DNA from: Hymenobacter sedentarius
GTDB lineage: Bacteria > Bacteroidota > Bacteroidia > Cytophagales > Hymenobacteraceae
DNA: 64,000 nt
NCBI RefSeq assembly: GCF_001507645.1
Contig: NZ_CP013909.1
Span: 3,286,001-3,350,000 of the forward strand
Direction: 5' to 3'
Below the pieces are notes generated by a model. The model ran no database searches. It saw only the letters and a program-made list of their open reading frames with translations, and had not been told where the DNA came from. Positions 61,960 to 64,000 of this stretch are shown piece by piece; positions within the stretch are counted from its first letter, which is position 1; every line of letters begins with the position of its first letter. A program made the translations under genes and the position numbers.

Positions 61960-64000
61960 GTGAAGTACATGCGCATTCTGGTTGGCTTTGGGCTGGTGGC
62001 AATGGCGTATTTTCTGAGCTGGTTTATCAGCTTTGAGCACATAGGCTATGCGCCTTTGTTTTGGCTGCTGGTAGTTTCGCTGGGCTTTAAAATGCTGCGG
62101 ATGCTGCATGAATGGGTGCATTACGTGCAGGTGCAGGAGCCCATTGCACCGGTTCCCGCGCAGGTTAGGCTACGAACCGTTGACGTGCTTACCACGGCCT
62201 GCCCGGGCGAGCCGCACGACATGATTGTCCGCACGCTGGAGGCCATGCAGGCCCTGAACTACCCGCATACCAGCTACCTGTGCGACGAGGGCGACGACCC
62301 TTTTCTACGCCGGGAATGCGAGCGGCTGGGGGTGGTGCACGTGACCCGGACGGAGAAATCGAATGCCAAAGCCGGCAACATTAACAACGCCCTGCGGCAT
62401 GCCACTGGCGAGTTTTGCGTGGTGCTGGACCCGGACCACGTCATGGCACCTGACTTTCTAGACCAGGTAATGCCATTTTTTGAGGATGAAAAAGTCGGCT
62501 TTGTGCAAGTGGTGCAAGCCTACGGCAACCAGGAGGAGAGCTTGGTGGCCCGGGGGGCCGCGGAACAGACCTACCACTTCTACGGCCCTTTGATGATGGG
62601 CATGAACGCCTACGGCACTGTGCAAGCCATTGGTGCCAACTGCACCTTTCGCCGGGCTGCCCTGGATACCATCGGGGGGCACGCGGCCGGCCTGACCGAA
62701 GACATGCACACCGCCATGCGCCTGCACGCCGAGGGGTGGCAGTCGGTGTACGTGCCCAAGGTGCTCAGCCGGGGGCTGGTGCCCTCGTCATTAGGCGCGT
62801 TTTATGCCCAGCAGCTCAAGTGGTCCCGCGGTGCGTTTGACCTGATGTTTCGGGTGTATCCACGGCTGTGGGGCCGGTTTACGTGGGCGCAGCGCCTGCA
62901 TTACTTCACGCTGCCGTTGTATTTCTTTTCGGGGGTGGTCACCCTCATCGACATCCTGGTGCCGGTGGCTTCGCTCGCTTTGGTCGAGTTTCCCTGGTAC
63001 GTTTCCCTTAAAGCTTTTGCCCAGCACATGCTGCCGCTGTGGGGCATTGCGTTGCTGATTCGCTGCTACGCCCAGCAGTGGCTGCGCGAGCCCCATGAGC
63101 GGGGCCTGCACCTGGCGGGGGGCTTTTTGCGGATAGGCACCTGGTGGGTGTACACTATGGGGTTCGTATATGCGGTGTTCCGCGTTCGGGTTCCGTATAT
63201 CCCCACTCCCAAAGAAGAAGGCTGGCTCCGAAATGAGTGGCGCATGGCGCTTCCTAACATAGCAACCGCGCTGGTACTCCTGGCGGCCTGCAAGTACGGC
63301 CGCATGCAGTCGTTAACCCTCTACACCAATCTGATGGTGGGACTCTGCGCAACGCTGGCCATAATTTTGCTGGCGGCTAGCGCCATGGGTCAGCACGAGG
63401 CTCTGCGGAACTTCGTGCGCGACATGGCCACCTGGCCGTTCCGGCCGCTGGTGCTTGGCTTTAACCGCCTCTACGACGGGCTGGTCCGGGCCACGGCGTG
63501 GCGCCTGCGGCGGGCGGCCGTGGGCCTGGTCACCGGCGTCGGAACCGTGGGGGCCATTGTGCAGCTGCTTATTCACCTGGGCGTCATTGCTCCCGTGCCC
63601 CATTTGGATTGGGCAGAATCGGGTGGGTTGGCCGTGCACGTCGGAGTAGAAGCTGCGGGCTTGGAGCCACCTGCTACTGCCGGTGTTGCCCCGGGCCAGG
63701 AAAAATATCAGGGAAAAGACATAGCGACGTTTGTACTCGATGCTGCCCCCGTGCCGTTGTTGCCGCTGGAGGCACTCCAGCGCCTGCCACCAACTCAAGT
63801 GCCGCTGATTACTTGGCCCGTAGCGGGGCCAGCCCACAGCATTGTTTACTGGCAGCGGGTGGCCCGCCGGTTCAAGCAATCTACTCAGCGGACGGTGATG
63901 CTGCGGCCGCTGTTTGCCGCCAACTCCGCGAAGGAATACCGGCAGCAGTGGCGGGCGATGATAAGAGGGTTTCGGGCCGAAGAGGTTTCTAACGTGGTTT
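61960..64000 (+). CDS. Cellulose-synthase-like GT2 with C-terminal GH26-like domain (3' end outside window)
   Basis: At least 680 codons without a stop. Two membrane helices (~6-22, ~30-50) precede a BcsA-type GT2 domain: LCDEGDD (~107-112), LDPDH (Asp157, Asp159), TEDMHTAM (Asp248) and QQLKW (284-288). About four further helices follow, then from ~570 a soluble region. Its visible end (VPLITWPVAGP, MLRPLFAANS at ~647-656, EYRQQWRAMIRGFRAEEVSNVV) follows GH26 beta-mannanases, but the RPLHEMNG acid/base Glu is replaced by FAANS. GTG 61960 is the first in-frame start; the real start is probably upstream across the A9 tract. It would make a beta-glycan at the inner membrane. Confidence 0.85.
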   Translation, partial: MKYMRILVGFGLVAMAYFLSWFISFEHIGYAPLFWLLVVSLGFKMLRMLHEWVHYVQVQEPIAPVPAQVRLRTVDVLTTACPGEPHDMIVRTLEAMQALNYPHTSYLCDEGDDPFLRRECERLGVVHVTRTEKSNAKAGNINNALRHATGEFCVVLDPDHVMAPDFLDQVMPFFEDEKVGFVQVVQAYGNQEESLVARGAAEQTYHFYGPLMMGMNAYGTVQAIGANCTFRRAALDTIGGHAAGLTEDMHTAMRLHAEGWQSVYVPKVLSRGLVPSSLGAFYAQQLKWSRGAFDLMFRVYPRLWGRFTWAQRLHYFTLPLYFFSGVVTLIDILVPVASLALVEFPWYVSLKAFAQHMLPLWGIALLIRCYAQQWLREPHERGLHLAGGFLRIGTWWVYTMGFVYAVFRVRVPYIPTPKEEGWLRNEWRMALPNIATALVLLAACKYGRMQSLTLYTNLMVGLCATLAIILLAASAMGQHEALRNFVRDMATWPFRPLVLGFNRLYDGLVRATAWRLRRAAVGLVTGVGTVGAIVQLLIHLGVIAPVPHLDWAESGGLAVHVGVEAAGLEPPATAGVAPGQEKYQGKDIATFVLDAAPVPLLPLEALQRLPPTQVPLITWPVAGPAHSIVYWQRVARRFKQSTQRTVMLRPLFAANSAKEYRQQWRAMIRGFRAEEVSNVV

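Overview
The window is a GC-rich chromosomal segment of a Bacteroidota bacterium, most likely Hymenobacter or a close relative in the Cytophagales. Four things point there. Many genes have a TAnnTTTG-type -7 element rather than a sigma-70 -10 box. Shine-Dalgarno sequences are essentially absent, and TTG/GTG starts are common. The family mix is typical of the group: DUF885, DUF547, DUF4920, DUF427, RskA-type anti-sigma, an acyl-ACP desaturase, an AraC-MGMT fusion and BcsA-like synthases. I see no rRNA, tRNA, CRISPR array, transposase or phage gene.

Layout. 0-5 kb: start of a secreted esterase, aspartase (aspA), a DUF885 lipoprotein, a thioredoxin-like protein and a YdcF-like protein. 5-10 kb: a succinate-semialdehyde-type dehydrogenase, an ECF sigma/anti-sigma pair, a stand-alone H-NOX gas sensor, and a rhodanese lipoprotein overlapping a DUF2064 protein. 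10-14 kb: a minus-strand glycosyltransferase operon (GT2, processive GT2, GT-C). 14-18 kb: peroxiredoxin, alpha/beta hydrolase, nitronate monooxygenase and a DHFR/RibD-like protein. 18-21 kb: a membrane electron-transfer module (FAD oxidoreductase, small membrane protein, NapH-like ferredoxin protein). 21-31 kb: DUF547, a disordered protein, an anchored carboxypeptidase-regulatory-like protein, an APC permease, a frameshifted lipoprotein-like gene, a 921-aa envelope protein, NadR and CorA. 31-37 kb: a small surface-polysaccharide cluster (FemAB/GNAT-like, flippase, GT2, GT-C-like). 37-45 kb: desaturase, Ada-like protein, DUF427, a VWA/MoxR-like pair separated by a dihaem cytochrome c, and an esterase-TPR protein. 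45-61 kb: M14 carboxypeptidase, SurE, a two-component system, SixA-like phosphatase, M28 peptidase, S8 protease with a beta-barrel partner, envelope lipoproteins and LigA. 60-64 kb: a glycoside hydrolase lipoprotein divergent from a cellulose-synthase-like gene that runs off the end.

The most unusual content is between genes. At least three families of long inverted repeats punctuate the chromosome. Family A is GC-rich with roughly 30-bp arms, and its substitutions are compensated on the opposite arm. Family B is AT-rich with perfect arms up to 30 bp, and copies abut or supply the start or stop codons of neighbouring genes. Family C is one composite palindrome of about 220 bp. Other points of interest are an in-frame duplicate of the MoxR-like gene's 3' tail plus terminator about 1.6 kb downstream, an A9 tract that breaks the N-terminus of the terminal synthase, and a GH26-like domain apparently without its catalytic glutamate fused to that synthase.

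All domain and family calls are by eye from the translated sequence. No database search was run.
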